A stretch of 64,000 nt of DNA from Paenarthrobacter aurescens (GTDB lineage Bacteria > Actinomycetota > Actinomycetes > Actinomycetales > Micrococcaceae), in NCBI RefSeq assembly GCF_025421775.1, contig NZ_JAOEFX010000003.1, positions 372,001 to 436,000 of the forward strand, written 5' to 3'. Below, piece by piece: positions 62,900-64,000 of this stretch (position 1 is the stretch's first letter; the number at the start of each line of letters is the position of its first letter). A model generated the notes under the pieces. It did not search any database. It was not told the origin of the DNA and was given only the letters and a program-made list of their open reading frames with translations. Made by a program: the position numbers and the translations under genes.

Positions 62900-64000
62900 A
62901 TGCCTGCAGCCCAGATGAGTCTCAGTCCGCGCGTCATGGGCCGATTGCGGCTCGCCAGCCAGGGGTTGTTGGGCGGCGGCTTTCCCACAGTGCCGGACGC
63001 AGTCCGTTGGATGACTGCCATGCAGGCCCAGGATCTCGGCTCGGCCCTCTGGGCGGTGGGGCAGCGCGTGCCGGGAACGGCCGCCTCGGATGTCCGGGCA
63101 GCCCTCGACGCCGGTACAGTGGTCCGTTCGTGGCCCATGCGCGGGACGCTGCACCTGCTCGCGCCGGAAGACCTCCGCTGGATTCTGGGCATCACCAGTG
63201 AGCGCCTGATGAATTTGGTGGCGGGCCGGCACCGCGAGCTCGCCATCACTCCGGACGACATCAACCATTGCCGGGACATCGCCTTCAAAACCACGGAGGT
63301 CCTCAAAGAATCCGAGGGCGCACCCGGCGCAACCCGGGAGCAGCTGTTCCAGGCGTTTGAGGAGGCCGGCCAGATCACCAAGGCCCAGCGGGGAATCCAC
63401 TTGCTGGGGAGCCTGTGCCAGCGTGCGTTGCTTGTCCAAGGACCCATGGCGGTGACCGACGGAAAAGTGGGCGTGCAGCAATTGTTCGTGCCGTTCGACG
63501 AGTGGATTCCGGACTCGAGGAACCTTGGCCGCGAGGAGGGGATTGCAGAGCTCCTGTTCCGCTACCTTCGGAGCCACGGCCCGGCCACCATCAAGGATTT
63601 TTCGTGGTGGTCCCAGGTCCCGCTCACGGAGGCGAGGACAGCCCTCAAGGGCATCCAGGATCGCCTGGTTGAGCTGCAGTTTGGCGGCGCCAGCTACTGG
63701 CTCTCGCCCGAAACAGCAGCAATGCTCGACGACGGGGTCCCCGGTTCCCGCTCGCTGCTGGCACTCCCCGGGTTCGACGAATACCTGCTCGGTTACCAGG
63801 ACAGGAGCCTGGTCCTCGCCCCCGGGCACGCAGAGTTGGTAGTGCCGGGCAAGAACGGTGTCTTCAAGCGCATCATGGTGTCCGGTGGAGAAGTCGTGGG
63901 AACGTGGGCACGGACTGCCAACGGCAAGACGGCAGGCGTCGCGGCCGAGCCCTTCACGGGTCAGCTTGGTCCGGCTGCTGAGCGCTCGTTCCAAGCCCAA
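62900..64000 (+). CDS. AlkZ-like winged-helix DNA glycosylase (3' end outside window)
   Basis: At least 367 residues open to the right edge with no stop. HTH_42 family: winged-helix repeats, and near residues 41-45 a MQAQD segment whose Gln-Ala-Gln (42-44) fits the QxQ catalytic motif of AlkZ interstrand-crosslink glycosylases. Further core motifs: SWPMRGTLHLLAPEDLRWIL, LLGSLCQRALLVQGP and LALPGFDEYLLGYQDRSL, matching the family. It may remove bulky alkyl or crosslinked bases. AGGA (62889-62892) precedes the ATG at 62900. Confidence 0.85.
   Translation, partial: MPAAQMSLSPRVMGRLRLASQGLLGGGFPTVPDAVRWMTAMQAQDLGSALWAVGQRVPGTAASDVRAALDAGTVVRSWPMRGTLHLLAPEDLRWILGITSERLMNLVAGRHRELAITPDDINHCRDIAFKTTEVLKESEGAPGATREQLFQAFEEAGQITKAQRGIHLLGSLCQRALLVQGPMAVTDGKVGVQQLFVPFDEWIPDSRNLGREEGIAELLFRYLRSHGPATIKDFSWWSQVPLTEARTALKGIQDRLVELQFGGASYWLSPETAAMLDDGVPGSRSLLALPGFDEYLLGYQDRSLVLAPGHAELVVPGKNGVFKRIMVSGGEVVGTWARTANGKTAGVAAEPFTGQLGPAAERSFQAQ

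Noticed and set aside
62888..64000. 370-residue minus-strand frame at the right edge
   Set aside because: The plus strand reads an open AlkZ-like protein with family motifs from the ATG at 62900. The minus frame shows none.

Overview
The window looks like a piece of the core chromosome of a high-GC Gram-positive actinobacterium of the Micrococcaceae, most like Arthrobacter/Paenarthrobacter. The signs are GC-rich codon use, frequent GTG starts, many ATGA/TGATG/GTGA overlaps inside operons, a Tat-exported phospholipase C, GT87 mannosyltransferases, an LGFP-repeat exoprotein, HadA/HadB-type dehydratases beside murB, and a catabolic repertoire of lactose-type, alpha-glucoside and alkanesulfonate uptake. 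That assignment rests on gene content alone. I see no insertion sequence, prophage or CRISPR array. The window is gene-dense and cut at both ends (yajQ on the left, an AlkZ-like gene on the right).

Layout. 0-13 kb: yajQ (partial), a small Ala-rich protein, tRNA-Tyr, a K+ channel, a hotdog thioesterase, a TetR-ABC exporter operon, a secreted LGFP/SGNH protein, thioredoxin, a small monooxygenase, an acyl-CoA ligase, a DrrAB-like exporter and an AlkA-like glycosylase. 13-22.7 kb: a glyoxalase-fold protein, the transsulfuration pair cystathionine beta-synthase/cystathionine gamma-synthase, a GT87 mannosyltransferase, phospholipase C, an exported sortase-like protein and an HxlR-MFS pair. 22.8-29.9 kb: a lactose-type locus (solute-binding protein, two permeases, GH2 beta-galactosidase) facing a TetR gene, with a perfect 26-bp palindrome between them. 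29.9-39.1 kb: glutaryl-CoA dehydrogenase, a second GT87 paralogue, a cassette of a YgiB-like exported protein, a glutathionylspermidine-synthase-like ATP-grasp enzyme and an amino acid permease, a shortened KdpD with KdpE, and a MOSC protein.

39.1-45.2 kb: a DEAD-box helicase behind a long structured leader, a LysM protein, tRNA-Thr and tRNA-Met each with a terminator, an NAD(P)-binding protein and a Na+/H+ antiporter. 45.2-52.6 kb: a ROK-regulated alpha-glucoside locus (ROK repressor, binding protein, two permeases, GH13 glucosidase) with related AT-rich operators at three places, then an aldo/keto reductase. 52.7-56.5 kb: a sulfonate operon (binding protein, ATPase, permease, TauD-type dioxygenase). 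56.9-64 kb: a CitE-like lyase, a DUF2797-like protein, a small membrane protein, two MaoC dehydratases, an MFS carrier, murB, a membrane protein and an AlkZ-like DNA glycosylase.

Several convergent gene ends carry long perfect hairpins. Two of them, at 29.9 and 52.6 kb, are copies of one 66-bp palindromic element. The most interesting items are the YgiB/YgiC-like cassette with its permease, this dispersed element, the three-site ROK regulon, the sortase-like protein lacking its arginine, and the phased repeats upstream of the sulfonate operon.
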